From NCBI GenBank assembly GCA_963995525.1, contig OZ023205.1:60795404-60859403 (forward strand): 64,000 bases of DNA, given 5' to 3'. The position numbers and the translations under genes were made by a program. Position 1 is the stretch's first letter, and each line of letters begins with the position of its first letter. A model generated the notes under the pieces. It was not told the origin of the DNA, searched no databases, and was given only the letters and a program-made list of their open reading frames with translations. Source of the stretch: Escarpia spicata. Lineage: Eukaryota; Annelida; Polychaeta; Sabellida; Siboglinidae. Positions 33,881 to 47,849 of this stretch are shown here, one piece after another.

Positions 33881-36465
33881 TATAGAATATATATCAAACG
33901 TCACGGATAAATGACTACACTGATGGGTGTAACCAGACGAACGTGTGGGTGGAAAGGGTTGTGGCTAACCATTGACAATACACGGTTGGATGTGAGTGAT
34001 ATGACAGCAGACTCATGTAACAAGGATGGGTGTAAGCGTGAGAACGTGTGGACGGAGCGGGTGTGGCTATAAAACAACTATAATACGTGTTCATCTAAGA
34101 ACAACTAAGAGAACCATTTCAACTAATTTTATTCTCTGAAATTAAAAATTACAATAATTTTCATAACACATTGTCGTCTGAATATTACACACTACACATA
34201 TAATGTCAAAGAACAAACAGGTATTGGATTGAACAACAACAACACTAGTATCATATCATAAACTGACTAAGAACAAACTAGTCTTAACTACAACATAGTA
34301 TTCGACTATGCTACAACAACTATAATACGTGTTCATCTAAAACTACTAAGCACAAGGTAGCATTAACTTCGAACCTCTAATTACCCTCAATTACCTATAA
34401 TTACCCTTAATTATCCTTACTTACCACTTGATTACCATTGAGTTACCCTTAGTTTCACCTAGTTACCTCTTATTTATCCTTAGTTACCCCTAATTACACT
34501 TAGTTACCCCTAATTACCCCTCAGTTAGTTACCTTTAATTACCTCTAGTTATCCTCACTTACCCCTTCGTTACCCCTAATTACCCTTAATTACACGCGAT
34601 TACCCATTAATTACCCCTAATTACCTCTTACTTACCCTTATTTACCCGTAATTACACTTCATTACCCCTAATTACCTTTAGTTACACACACAATTACCAC
34701 TAAAACTACTAGGCACAAGCTAGCATTAACTTGGAACCCTTAATTACCCCTTTACCTATAATTAACATTAATTATCCCTAATTACCATAATTACACCTAA
34801 TTACCTCTTACTTACCCTTAAATTCTCTGAGACTAAACATTACAATAATATTCATAACACATTGTCGTCTTAATATTACACACTACATATATAATGTTAA
34901 AGAAAAAAAAGGTAATGTTTTGAACAACAACAACACTAGTATCATATCATAAACTGACTAAGATCAACCTAGTCTTAACTACGACGTAGTATTCGACTTT
35001 ATTATAACAACTCTAATACGTGTTCATCTATAACTATTAAGCTTGAAGTAGTATTAATTTTGAACCCCTAGTTACCCCTAATTACCTTTAATAATTCTTA
35101 TTTACCTCTTGATTACCCCTGAGTTACCCTTAATTACCCATAATTACCTCTTATTTACTCTTAATTATCCCTAATTACATTTAGTTACCCCTAAGTACCC
35201 TTAATTACACCTGATTACCTCTTACTTGCCCTTAAATACCCTTAATTACATATACTTGCGCTTAATTACTCCTAATTACCCTTATTTACCCGCGATCGAT
35301 TAAGCACTAACTACCCCTAATTACCTCTTACTTACCCTTAAATACCCTTAAATACACTTATACACTTACCATAATTACCCACAATTACCACTTAATTACC
35401 TTAATTACCCCTTAGTTACTTCTAACTATCCTTAATGATAACTTACGTATCCCTAATTAATTATCAATTACCCTTACATACTCATCACCACCGCATAAGA
35501 TTGATAAAACCCAAAAGCAATAGAGGAACCCCCTTTGTTACCCGTGAATCTAACATACATACTTAGGAGGCCAAGCGCACGTTACGAGGGTCAGTGGGCG
35601 ATAAAACACATAATTGCCGTCACTTACTTGTTCGACACGTGTAAGATTCATGTTGTCCTCGGGGAATGACTTGTCGTTGGCAGTCGCCATATTCAAGAGT
35701 CGGAGAGTGGTGGCGTTGTTCGAAAACGGTATAAAATGATATGCTCCACTAGACTTATGGTAGGTTTATACACACACACATCCGTTCGAGACGTCATGTC
35801 TTGTCAATCACGAGACAGTACAGACAATGGAATCACGAGTTGAACTCCGCTCTCTGCACGTGCTCGTTAGCGGGTGCAGAGTTTCAGAATAATTTCCCCA
35901 AAAAGAAATCATACCAAGTATTCATTACAATATACTAGTTCATTTGTGTATGTTTTACTTCGTTTTTGTGAAATTAATAGACAAATTATAAGATTATATT
36001 CGGTTAGGGTTAACGGAATATCAACACAAACGTCTGATTAGGGAAGGCTGACTTGAAATGGAACTGTCACACGAACGGGAATGTGCGGCAACATCGGCCT
36101 TTGGTCCCACTGTTCGCAATGAGGGGACGTCTACGGACAGGTATTTAATTAGCTTTTTATTCGAAACATTGATCGGCACGCAACATTTGTACTATCTGTT
36201 AAAACTTAGATCGGAAAAATTCAGAGGTCATTATGTAGGCGACAGAAATTCTAGTTTGGACTATGTTAATTCCCATGAACGTTCTGGTGAATTATCAACG
36301 AGACATTTTTATCTATCCAGGTGTGATTTAGTATACACGACTGAATTATGTTAGAAGTACATTAGCCACTTTAGGGATAGTGTTCATGAATGTCAAGATT
36401 GCTTATTACACTGACTTGCACCGCATGAGTAGATATTTTTTCAGAAGTGCCAAGTAAATGAAGTA

Positions 36466-36598
<133 letters not shown>

Positions 36599-37269
36599 TA
36601 GCATTTCTGCTATTTCTAGATGGTTAAATCTACTTGCCTGAGGTTTGCCTGAGGTTTAATTTGGGAAATGAGGAAGGTTAAGCCAGTAGATAGACATATT
36701 GTTGACCAACCGCCTTGGTTACGTAATTACGGCAACTCGGTTGCAGATGCGCTCAGTGGAGCGTGGTATTCTGTTGCTAGCATTGCCAGCAGGTGGTTTC
36801 ACTGTAATCTTAGAGGGTGTTCCACAATGTTTAATTTGAATTGTATACTGCTTTAGCCAATAGAAATGATGGAAACCTGTCATATGATGTGTAATTAGGT
36901 TTAAACGTTTATTGTACGCATTTCGCCATCTGGGCGCTGGCGAAGGACTGGGACAGATCCAGGGTTGAACGAGACAGGTTGCCCTGCTGCCAAGAGAATG
37001 GCTAGTCAAGTCGTAACGCGTGGTGGGAATCGTTAACGTGGGTTACGTTCCCAAGCTTTTGTGTGTGTGTAATATTCAGTGTCCAGAGTAACTGTTTGAT
37101 CGAGCTTCGAAGAAGCCATGCCGCCACGTCAGCGGTATTTTGAGACAACGTTCCGGTTGGCCCCAACGTATTTGCGTCGATGAGCGATAATCGCGACGCG
37201 CTCACCCAGCACGGGCCATCCTCGAACAGCGGTCTCACAGCGACAACGTCAGAAAGATTGACCGAATAC

Positions 37270-37560
37270 GACTCGCAGCGGCCGGCGGTAAACGTATACT
37301 GCCAGGCGTCGTCATTTGCGCGAACCCGTTCATTCGACTTCTCGATCGTTCGCGACAGGGCAAGACCTCTCGATCGAATTCGTAGCGGCCGGCGGTAAGC
37401 GTCTACTGCCCGGCTTCGTCTTCCAGTTGAACGTATTCAACTGACTTCGCAATCGTTTGCGACCGTGCGATCATTGAACGTACGCGACTCGAGAATTCGC
37501 GGCGTACGACGGCAATCGTCAAGTGCCCGGCATCATCACTCGTGCGGCCGAGATACCCCG
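37270..37560. repeat. GC-rich tandem repeat, three units of about 110 bp
   Basis: Each unit starts with a variant of CGCAGCGGCCGGCGGTAAAC (37276, 37382, 37498) and continues with GT.TACTGCC.GGC.TCGTC and an arginine-codon-rich stretch containing CGATCG. The GC content stands out from the AT-rich surroundings. Confidence 0.7.
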
Positions 37561-38156
37561 TTCTAATTGTGTTCGGAGCTCGGCGTGTTGACTTCAACAA
37601 ACGTTCGTATATATTCGAGATGGGATTAGCCCAGTATCAATGTCTGTTTTCTGATTGAACGTATCTATTATTTGCTGTATTATGATTGGTAGTTATCTGT
37701 GTTTGAAGTGAGGTATTTTTACCCTTGAAGTATTCACATATATATGTATATATATGTGTGTGTTGTAATAGATTACTGTAATGAGAGTCCGCGAGGACTA
37801 GCTTATACTGTGTATTTATATTAAGGGAGTTATTCTTAAATAACACTTGGCGCCTAGTGTATGGTCGTGTAGCGGTATAATCCACCTTAGAAAGGGAGTG
37901 GAATTTGATAATTGAAAGATTCAGTATTATTGTTTATTATGTTCTATTAAGTTTTGGTTACGGGATTTCATTATTCTGTTTATTTTGTTAATCGAGATAT
38001 TTACCAAAAGAAGGATATCTTGTAATAAAGTTATTAAATTTTCCTCGTTCTTTGTTGCTTGTTCACGAAAACCGTCTTTCTCATATGCGTTGACCTTGAT
38101 ATATAAGAACCCTGCTAGACTGAGCCATCTAGTGTACGGAGACCTCGCTAATCCGT

Positions 38157-38275
38157 GACACACACACACACACGCACACGCACACGCACACGCACACGCA
38201 CACGCACACGCATACGCACACGCACACGCACGCACGCACGCACACACACACACACACACACGCACACACAGCGGT
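38157..38275. repeat. (CACACG)n / (CA)n microsatellite
   Basis: CA repeat with regular G interruptions giving CACACG units. Confidence 0.95.
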
Positions 38276-38734
38276 AGATATGCCACTTTTCATTATGTGA
38301 TGGCGGTAGATGATGATCTGGCGCCACGGCCCAGGCGACGAGATTGCGTGCTGAAAAGGGAACTGCTCCATGACTGGATATTTTTCAATTTTAGGGTGCA
38401 TTTGCTTATGTGTTCATTGTCTACCTATAATTGGATTCAGAATGAGTAATTATTTTTTTAAACCGTGAAATATCGGTCTGGCGATAATGTCGACGCTAAA
38501 GCGGTAGACCTTGAGATTCTACCCACCGTGAAGAAAAAGCGTGAGTTCTACTATAAAAGCGGCGGAAATATTGAGCCCCCCAAGTTCTCCACCCCCAAGA
38601 CGAATTTTGAAAATGTTTACATCTACAAACCATCTCAATGGGCTCGCTAGATCACATGTAAAATTTCAGCCCGATACATGGTAAACTGACGGAGATGTGT
38701 GTGCACATAAAAACAGAACGAACTGTTTTATAAT

Positions 38735-39395
38735 ATAGATAGCCTATGTCATAAAGACGACATAATTTATTAAAACGACGATAGCTCCACAATGGCAACT
38801 ACCCAAAATAACGACACACCAAAACGGTTACAAATTAAAAATAAAATAATAAATTGCAGTTTTGATCAATAGTTGGCCATTTTGGTTGTTGTCGTTCCGT
38901 TTTTTTCTGGAATTATCCGACCTTGCTACGCGGCGATTTGTGTGACAATGCGGCGATTGTTATAGACATTGGAAGGTTGAATTCTACAGCCGTTTCTGCT
39001 TCGTTAAAACTTACATGGGTCAGTGTTTTATAACATAATATATTATGTATATTGTACAGCAATTGTTTACGATAAAAAACGGACAGACGCCATTTAACTT
39101 GGTGTATACATGAAACATGCTAAACTGTTGTATAATTATAATATATATATATATGTGCTATAGGTCATAACAACAACAAATCAAAACGGCGACAGATCCA
39201 AAACGGCAACGAACCAAACCTAAATAATAATCGTGTAAGGGGAAGTTGTACCTTGTTGACGTCTTGACCAAGATTTCGCCGCTTTGGTAGGTGTTCTGGT
39301 TTTTTTCTGGAATTATCACAGCTAGCTACTCTGGAATTTGAGTGACAGCGCAGTGATTTCCCTTCAACTAGGTACACAGTTCCGTAAACAAACCG
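38735..39395. repeat. Two diverged direct copies of an unknown repeat of about 240 bp
   Basis: The copies at about 38735-38960 and 39160-39390 share GTCATAA.GACGAC/CAACAAC, AAAACGG.GACA, the block GTTTTTTTCTGGAATTATC (38909 and 39301) and a GTGACA.CGC..TGATT end. No coding content is seen. Confidence 0.55.
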
Positions 39396-39679
39396 CAGCA
39401 ACTACTGCGGAAGAAATCAGTTGATAGGAAGAATGAACCAATGACGCTCCAGGAGGAAGACATTGTATGTTCACAGGTGGAAATGGACACTGACACCGCA
39501 CAGAAACATCCAACTGCATACCCCCTCGAATCGCAAAAAATAACTAAAAACAGGTGTGTTCATGCGAAATTCTCCCTTCATGTGGAACTTGTTTGAGCTC
39601 AGTGGGGGAATATCGCACCCTAGTCTATGGCCCTCAACATACGGCTGTTATTAAGATAATGTCCGATTTTCTGCGGCTT

Positions 39680-42600
39680 TTACAATACAATACAATAACT
39701 TTATTGTCTGTTGGGTTACAGAAAATTTCCTTTAGGCTTGTTCATATAAAATCCTACATATGTATGTATACAAGGTTAAGATAAGTACTAAAAGCGATTT
39801 TTGGCGTTTTACTTACCCATACACACACCCAATAAGTGCCGATTTTGCAGAGATGGGCGTCGTGTCGGACACTACGGACGCATCGACGACCCAACAAAGG
39901 CCACGAGCAAACAACACCCCATCCGGTTTTTGTAGTGAACCACCCATTACAGGTATCACCGGAGCGCGCATCACTAGCCATCCGCGGTTCTCCATCGATT
40001 GGAGGAACTTCTCCATGAGGGCATCGTGTCTCTTTATCCGAGACCCCCACGTTCTATGACAGACTTGGAGCACATGCCGCAGTGTCTCCCTCCGCCCGCA
40101 TGCATCGCACCTGTCCGATGCTAGGGGTCGGTCACGAGCCGCTCGCTTGCGTGTGGCGACTGTAGCCCCCCTGATCTGTATTGTGTGGATATATCCCGCT
40201 CCAGTAAGGAGTCTTGTCCCGTCACGCATCCAGGGACTGCCGGAGAGGCCCTCAGACCACAGCCGTCAGCTGACTCATGCAGTGACAACGCTCACGCTTC
40301 TTTCACTTCAGCACGATCGTTTACTATTGTGCTACCAACCCTGACTGGAAGATTGTTACACATTTGCACTTCCTTTGCAAAAGTATGTGAGCTAGCTACA
40401 AGGGCTATTATCACTGGGTCTTTATATCTTGCCAGTCTAGCTAGTCTAGCCGATTTCATAATTGGCACCGTCAATCTAAGCGCGGGAACCCCCAATCCAC
40501 CATCCTTTACATCAGCATGGATGTAAGAGTTGGGCATGTCATGCGGCAGCTTGAGCCAGGCCCTTAGGCCCCTCCGGACCAACTTGTCTAGACGACGGAG
40601 CACAGCTCCGTTTTATTGCGATAGTACAAGGCGATGGTACAATTTGTTTAGTAAATGATTGCATAAGATGTATAATCTCTGCTGAGGCTTTAGGGGCCTC
40701 TGGTGATCTGATTTAGTCCCCTTGTTAGAACCTCTTCCGGAGTAGCATCCCGTTCTCGAGCGCTTATTTTGATGCCCAAGTATTTGTAGCCGTAAGAGAT
40801 CGGCACCGCGGGCAGATTACCTCCCGCTAAGAAGAGGAATGGAATAGGGGCACATAGCCATTGCTTGGCTTTTCTTTGACCGCTATCCTCAGCGTCCTCG
40901 ACTTGTCCGCATTCAGCGCCAGCCCACAGCGCCCCAGCGCTCGCTCCACCTGCCAGCAAAGATACTGTATGCCAATCTGCAATCAGCACGATATCATCGG
41001 CGAATGCTAAGTGATTGAAGCGAGGGCTATCCTTGCCAATCACGACACCCATCTCAGTCTCGATGGACGTCAATGCCCAGTCGATGACGCAGTTGAATAG
41101 CAGCGGTGACAGCGGATCTCCTTGCTTCACCCCCCTGTTCTGCTCCAAGGGGCTGCTAAACTGGCCATCGACGTGCAATGATGTTGACGCCTCCGAGTAG
41201 AGGCTGTGAAGATAATTGATAAAGGGCCCAGGCACACCCATTCTCTTCGCTGCCAAGAACAGCGAGGCGTGAGACATCGTGTCGAATGCCTTGGACACGT
41301 CAAGGAACGCCAAGGACAGCGGCCTTAGATCATTACATATGTCTCTGAGTATGCATCTTAGCAATAATACATTGTCCGCAATGCCGTCTCCCTTTATGAA
41401 CGCCCGTTGACGGGACTGGAACTCCAGGAGCCCCGACAATCTTCCCGCCAGAAGCCGATGGAACACACGTGTAACGAAGGACGATATCGCTATCGGCCTA
41501 TATTGACCCGAGCCTGAAGGGACCGGCACCTTTGGGAACATGACGGTGCGGCTTCGGCGGAACTCGTCCGGTTGATATCCTGCATACAACCACAGGTTGA
41601 AGTGCGCAAGGAGGGCTCTAGGGTCCAATTTCCGTACCTCATCGCGCGAGATGTCTAAGCCTGCTGCCCCATCTTGGTCTTACGCAGGGTAGCATAGATC
41701 TCTGCCAACCGTACTGGCCTCACAAGGTCCCACACGACCTTCCCCTGAGGTTTGATGTTTCTTTCGTCTGCCTCGGACGTTTCCCCGAACACCCTTCTCC
41801 AAAACGTAACCTGGTCTTCCAGTGGTATGCTCTGAGTCACCGAGGTCACCCAGTCTCCGTTTAGAACATTGCGGGCACATTCTGTACGGTTGGTGCGATA
41901 GAGTTTTTGGATCCGAGCATACTCGGTCCTCCTCCGCCTTCTTCGCCCCATGGCTGCAGCAGGGTCAGCGGTTTCCTTCCTGACAGCCGCCTGCCGACGC
42001 CTGGCCCTCCGGCGCGACCCCTTCCTCGCACCTGAGACCTTCAACTCCAGGTCTACCCACTCTTTGTATTCCTTATCGATCTTAGCTTTGTTTGACCTGC
42101 TGAACTGGCCGGGTCGCTAGTCAAGGAACTCCGTGGAATCCAGCCCCACCAGGTAACCCTGAGTCAGGATGAGTTCTTGCTTCAGAGTCTCAATCCATGA
42201 CTCAAACTCTTTGTCATTTTCGTTAGTCACATTCAGTGTTGTCGAATCAGTGGTTATTATCGCCGAATTTCCACCGTCTTCCCCGACCGTCAGACTCACG
42301 TCCTCCGATCGGGGAGTACATGACGGACGCGGCAAAAACGCAGGACTTAAAGTCCAGTTCACATGCTCTTCGTCATCCCTTACACACGTTGTTCGCTCAG
42401 GTGTGAAGACGTCTCTCGTATTCATCATATCGGGTGATGCTGGGCCGGTCTCTAGTGATGGTGACACATTCATCTGCGCACTCGGGGACCCCCTGTCCAC
42501 TACCGATTTGGAAATATCCGGACGGTATCACGGCTGGGTGAACGACCGGACCCGCTTTCCTGTTCTTCCCCTTCAGGAGGGTCCTATACTTGGGAAATTG

Positions 42601-43478
42601 TCTCATCTTTTTGATAGCATCGAAGGTACGTTCAGGAAACGCCTTCGGTAGATCTTGGTTTATCGTTCTGGTACCCGCCGCCACCAACCGATCCTCCGCC
42701 TCGGCCATCCTCCTTAACAATTCGTCAGACCATCGGACCTTCGGCCCCGTTCTGTTCTTTTTCTCTGGGGTACTCCATGGTGCCAGGCGTACTCTCGCCC
42801 TACTCTGACCCGTTTCCTGGGAGGGGCCCGGAGGAAGACCCCCTGCCACCATTTCCAACCTTGACATCCATGGTCTCTCGTATTCAATTGGATTATCGAC
42901 TGGGGAGGCCCATTCCATCATTCTGTCTCTCAATTTCCAATATTTCTCAGACATCCTCAGGCCTTTGATGGAATCGGCCGACCTATCCGGAAATCTTCGG
43001 AATAGATCAAAGTTGACTCGAATGTTTGCATTAGGGCCTTGGATCCGTCTCCCGGCCTCTCTCGCTACGAGGACCATTTTCATCAATCGACCAGCCGGAC
43101 CTGGTTACATCTGCTATTCTGATACCATGATACCACTCCGGGTGACGCATAAGTTGGTGCAGTGACAAGCCTCTTTGGGAACCAAATGGCTGGTCACAGA
43201 CCTGGCATGCGAACACCGCGGAGGGTACTCCGTCAACTTTCTCACTGTTAGTGACCTCATCAGAACTTGCATTATCCTCGCTCTCCATTGATACGCTTAA
43301 AGGAGCAGTGGTTCCTTCATCACACGAGGCAGACATCAGTCTAGCCAAACCCAAAACACATGCGCGTATATTATTACAACACCCAGCCCAACGGTGAGGG
43401 ACAGAACTCTTAGCTACCGACCCTTGCAGGCCGGCACCCAGGTTGGACCACGTGGAGGTGATTCTGCCATCCCAACCC
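39680..43478 (-). mobile_element. R2-clade non-LTR retrotransposon, near full length, frameshifted
   Basis: Read on the minus strand. A C2H2 finger with CQVCDQPFGSQRGLSLH (43354-43031); linker frames at 43086-42397 and 42500-42117; RNA-binding/fingers region 42044-41655; RT 41628-40690 with FLDVSKAFDTMSHASL, GVKQGDPLSPLLF and the catalytic FADDIVLIA; thumb 40603-40292; and a C-terminal restriction-like endonuclease 40229-39813 with the CCHC knuckle CDACGRRETLRHVLQVC and KPDGVLF...VVDASVV. At least three frameshifts (near 43080, 42490 and 41665), a premature TAG at 42117-42119, a premature stop near 40292 and a pair of compensating shifts after FADD make it inactive. The 3' end has AATAAAGTTATTGTATTGTA near 39685. 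Its 5' boundary is set by a ribozyme-like fold. It is not in 28S rDNA. Confidence 0.88.
43400..43478 (-). ncRNA. HDV-like self-cleaving ribozyme at the R2 element 5' end
   Basis: Hand folding of the minus strand gives the full nested double pseudoknot. P1: GGGTTGG (43478-43472) pairs with CCAACCT (43446-43440), opening with a G-U wobble as in HDV. P2: GGCAGAA (43468-43462) pairs with TTCTGTC (43406-43400). P3: ACC/GGT (43459-43457 with 43449-43447) closes the loop TCCACGT. P1.1: GG at 43439-43438 can pair with CC in that loop. P4: CCGGCC pairs with GGTCGG (43434-43429 with 43422-43417). The J4/2 strand contains GCTAAG, with the putative catalytic C at 43413. R2 elements are known to carry such ribozymes at their 5' ends, so the fold also defines the element's first nucleotide. 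Confidence 0.8.
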
Positions 43479-43589
43479 GAGTGTCATTATAAATGAATGT
43501 GAACAAGTTGTAGCCGATTTCAGAGTTCTGCTATTCCATGATTTCTATGGAGGATCGCTCGCTGGTTATCATGGGGACAACATGTCATT

Positions 43590-44845
43590 GTATGTTTGAC
43601 TATACCCAAGATTAAAATGAATGGTATTGACATATTTCCGGTTGATGATTTGAATTTTGTAGGCATTACTATTAACAAACACGTGTTAAAAAAATGTGTA
43701 AATAGAATAGCTAACAAAATCTAACAAATTATTATTATTAATAAATTAAAACACCTTCTACCTTGCAACATTTTATTCAAAATGTAAAATGCTCTAATCT
43801 TATCTCAACTACGCAATACTAGCATGGGGATGCCAAACAAATCGTTTACAAAAACTACAAAAGAAAGCTCTTACATCAATAACATCTTCTCAATATAATG
43901 CACATACCAACCCCATTTTCAAGAACACAGGTCTTTTAAAGCTGGATGATACTTTAAAACTCCAACAATTAAAATTATATTATAAACTTGTAAATAAAAA
44001 ATTACCAGAATACTTTAATACTATGCCCACTGTACGTAATTCAAACATTCATAACTATCACACCAGAAACAGTGATAACATCTACATAAACCGAGTAAAT
44101 AATAATTTTGTCACTAATTGCATTAGACCATCTCATCTCAACTCAGAAATAAGATTTATACCCATTCTCTCCAAAGCTTCTCAATATACTATAAAAAAAA
44201 AGTACTTCATAAGGAATTATGAAACTCAATGTTTTATTGTAAACTGTTATATTAGTACTAACTGAAAATAAGATGATCCTTCTAGGTTTGTAAACTTTAT
44301 ACATTATATGTTGTTTAGTTGACTATACAGAACGAATCACCATTAGTGTTTTGTAACATAAGACAATTGTATCGTATTGTATGTTATACTGTTAATATTT
44401 TTTAAAGATTTTTAGGGTTAAGTATTTGTTTTTATTTAAATTAATATTAGTAGGGCTATTAAACAGTTAATTAGTATTACTTAGTGTTATTGTCTAATTG
44501 TTTAGATGTTTTTTTAAAGTAATTTAATAACATTTAACTATTGAATGTTAGCTTTATTTTAACATTAGTGTAATTTATATATTATTATTCAACTGTATTA
44601 TTTTGCTTGTTTGGTGTTTAGTTAGTGTTAGTAGTTAGTTAACGTTAGTTAGTGTTAAACACTGTGAATTAATGCTTATTACTTATCAAGTCATATTTAC
44701 TACAAAAAATATTGTTATATTATAACTTTGTATTAAACTTATACATTTTACAACAGGGTGGTTCTTAATGAGAGTCTCCCTGACTATACATTTATTTGCT
44801 TTATATAATAGGTGTTTTATGGTCGAATAAATTATTCTGATTCTG
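43590..44845 (+). mobile_element. Non-LTR retrotransposon 3' remnant (RT C-terminal region)
   Basis: Plus-strand frames show an RT tail: FVGITINKHV near 43660, then an AILAWGCQTNRLQKLQKKAL block near 43820-43870, LLKLDDTLKLQQLKLYYKLV near 43935, and the open segment 44023-44265 with RNSNIHNYHTRNSD. Stops and a frame change break it. The AT-rich 3' untranslated part ends with AATAAATTATTCTGATTCTGAT near 44825-44845, a typical short-repeat tail of jockey/CR1-type elements. Confidence 0.65.
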
Positions 44846-45145
44846 ATAAAACACCAAATTTACACTAATGATGTATCCATATTTTCCAATCTGTCAACAC
44901 CACTTGAAGAGAACAAAGAACAGTGTCCGTTTGCTGATGATACCATGCCACACATACTTTCCATGGAATAGGCCAACCATGGATATTTCCAAAGTTTGGA
45001 ACATGTGGGAAGAATGCATGAATGTTTTTTTGGGGGAAGAAGACTTTCTAACAAAAGGCTCTCACAGCGCTCGCACGCTCCTCGTCCCAATATATTGTTG
45101 TGGAGAGCTGACATTTCAGTATTTGCATACATGGAATCTGCCAGT

Positions 45146-46262
<1,117 letters not shown>

Positions 46263-46309
46263 TTCATATCTAAAAACTCATTACTTCAATAATAATCATA
46301 AAGTGTTTC

Positions 46310-46720
46310 CCCCAGTCTGGGTGAGTATGTTCATAAGCCACACCACAATAAAATGTGTCCGTACGTGTCATAAAAGGTATCACCCCAGTGTGAATGTGCA
46401 CATTGATATAAAGTCCTGCACAATGCATTGTATCGTTTCAAAAAGTTTGTTTTATAATAATAAAAATTGTCTACGAATGTAAATGCAGCCTTGTGACGAT
46501 TTATCTTTGAACAGTTTGTTCCACAATGGTCATACTCGAGTGATGTCCACGCCACAGGGGACTTGATGTCTCATTGAATGTAAATATAATACCACATGTG
46601 ACATATATATGTTCCTCGAGGCAAAAGTGGTGATATTGCATGACGTGGCTCGATGTCCTACATCGTGTTGGAGACTGTCTCTTTAAGTTGTAACAAGCTG
46701 TCACTGTCACCAGACTGTTG
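46310..46720 (-). pseudogene. Degenerate zinc-finger or coding remnants
   Basis: Minus-strand frames contain fragments such as DHCGTNCSKINRHKA and CAHSHWGD that resemble badly decayed fingers upstream of the C2H2 array. The evidence is weak. Confidence 0.3.
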
Positions 46721-46839
46721 ACACCAGCAGAACTTGACAGTTGTCAACGTTCAAGACCCTGAAGCGTCATCACTTCACTGTAGACATTATAGTGCCACCA
46801 GCCGTCCACACATGGATTGTTCTGAAACAAACAGCAATT

Positions 46840-47365
46840 ACATGTAGAGGACACTTGGTGACACTACCGGACATGTAGAGGAGACTTGGTGACACTACCA
46901 GACAGGTAGAGGAGACTTTGTGACACTACCAGACATGTAGAGGAGACTTGGTGACACTACCAGACATGTAGAGGAAACTTGGTGACACTACTAGACATGT
47001 AGAGGAGACTTGGTGATACTACCAGACACGTAGTGGAAACGTGGTGACACTCCTAGACAAGTAGTGAACATTTAGTGATACTTTCAGACATGTAGAGGAC
47101 ACTTAGTGACACAATCAGACATGTAGGACACTTGGTGACACTTCCAGATACGTAGTGGACAGTTGGTGACACTACCAGACATGTAGAACACATTTGGTGA
47201 CACTACCAGGCATGTAGAGGACACTTGGAGACACTACCAGACATGTAGAGGACACTTGGTGACACTACCAAACACGAAAAGGACACTTGGTGACACTACC
47301 ATACACGTAGTGGACAGTTGGTGACACTACCAGGCGTGTAGAGGACACTTACTGATACTAAATAA
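46840..47365. repeat. 31-bp minisatellite, about 16-17 units
   Basis: The unit is close to ACATGTAGAGGACACTTGGT followed by GACACTACCAG. Units vary by substitution (GAGGAGACTT, GTGGACAGTT) and small deletions. Confidence 0.9.
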
Positions 47366-47849
47366 TTTTCCTATGATGTATAAATTACTAAATGTCTCAG
47401 GCCGGCCAGCGCCAGGCATGTGTTTCAAATTTGCCTAGGCTGAAAAATGTAAACTTCAGCAAATGTTTGTTTGATGATCATCAACTCATCACCCTTTGAC
47501 CATACCAGACATATTACCAGTGGACATTCTTCTTCCATATAAGTGCATAATCTGACTCCGGAGCATTGTCGTACTGTTGTTCTATTGTCCAGGCTCTCCA
47601 AATCCTGTAGATCTGGTAATTCCCATCCCATGACTGTCAAACCCACACACTGCCCACAGCAATTGGTAGTTGGTATTTTTTACAACTGTGAATAGTACTG
47701 TCTAACTGCTAAATGCAGGCCGGGTGTGGGCTCAAATTCTAGGCCCGCATGCAGGGCACTTGTACAGAAAAACTAATGCACACAAACACATTGTATCTTT
47801 ATCAGTTTGATAATAGGCAAATCCCAGCTGGGTATCGCGCCAATGGTGT

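Larger units (their letters stand above)
32893..35813. mobile_element. Composite inverted-repeat element built of GGTAATTA minisatellite
   Basis: The outer ends are inverted: GACATGATGCCTCGAACGGA then TGTGTGTGTGTATAAAC (about 32901-32936), and the complement at about 35764-35803. Inside the left end a 250-bp block from CTTGTGCTTAGTAGTTTTAG (32948) through a GGTAATTA-type array (to about 33180) recurs, inverted and nearly identical, at 34480-34735. The right half also holds a diverged tandem duplication of about 700 bp (34122-34800 and 34820-35480), each unit with AACAACAACAACACTAGTAT, TAATACGTGTTCATCT and a TTACCCCTAATTACC array. A zinc-finger-like ORF lies in the centre. No transposase is recognised. 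I infer a mobile element from the inverted ends, but a local rearrangement could give the same layout. Confidence 0.5.

Noticed and set aside
32967..35480. Interstitial telomere (TTAGGG)n array
   Set aside because: The units are GGTAATTA-like, 11-12 bp and irregular, not TTAGGG; only a loose resemblance.
36058..36354. 98-codon ORF beginning MELSHERECAATSAFG
   Set aside because: No domain, no splice context and average composition; likely a chance ORF.
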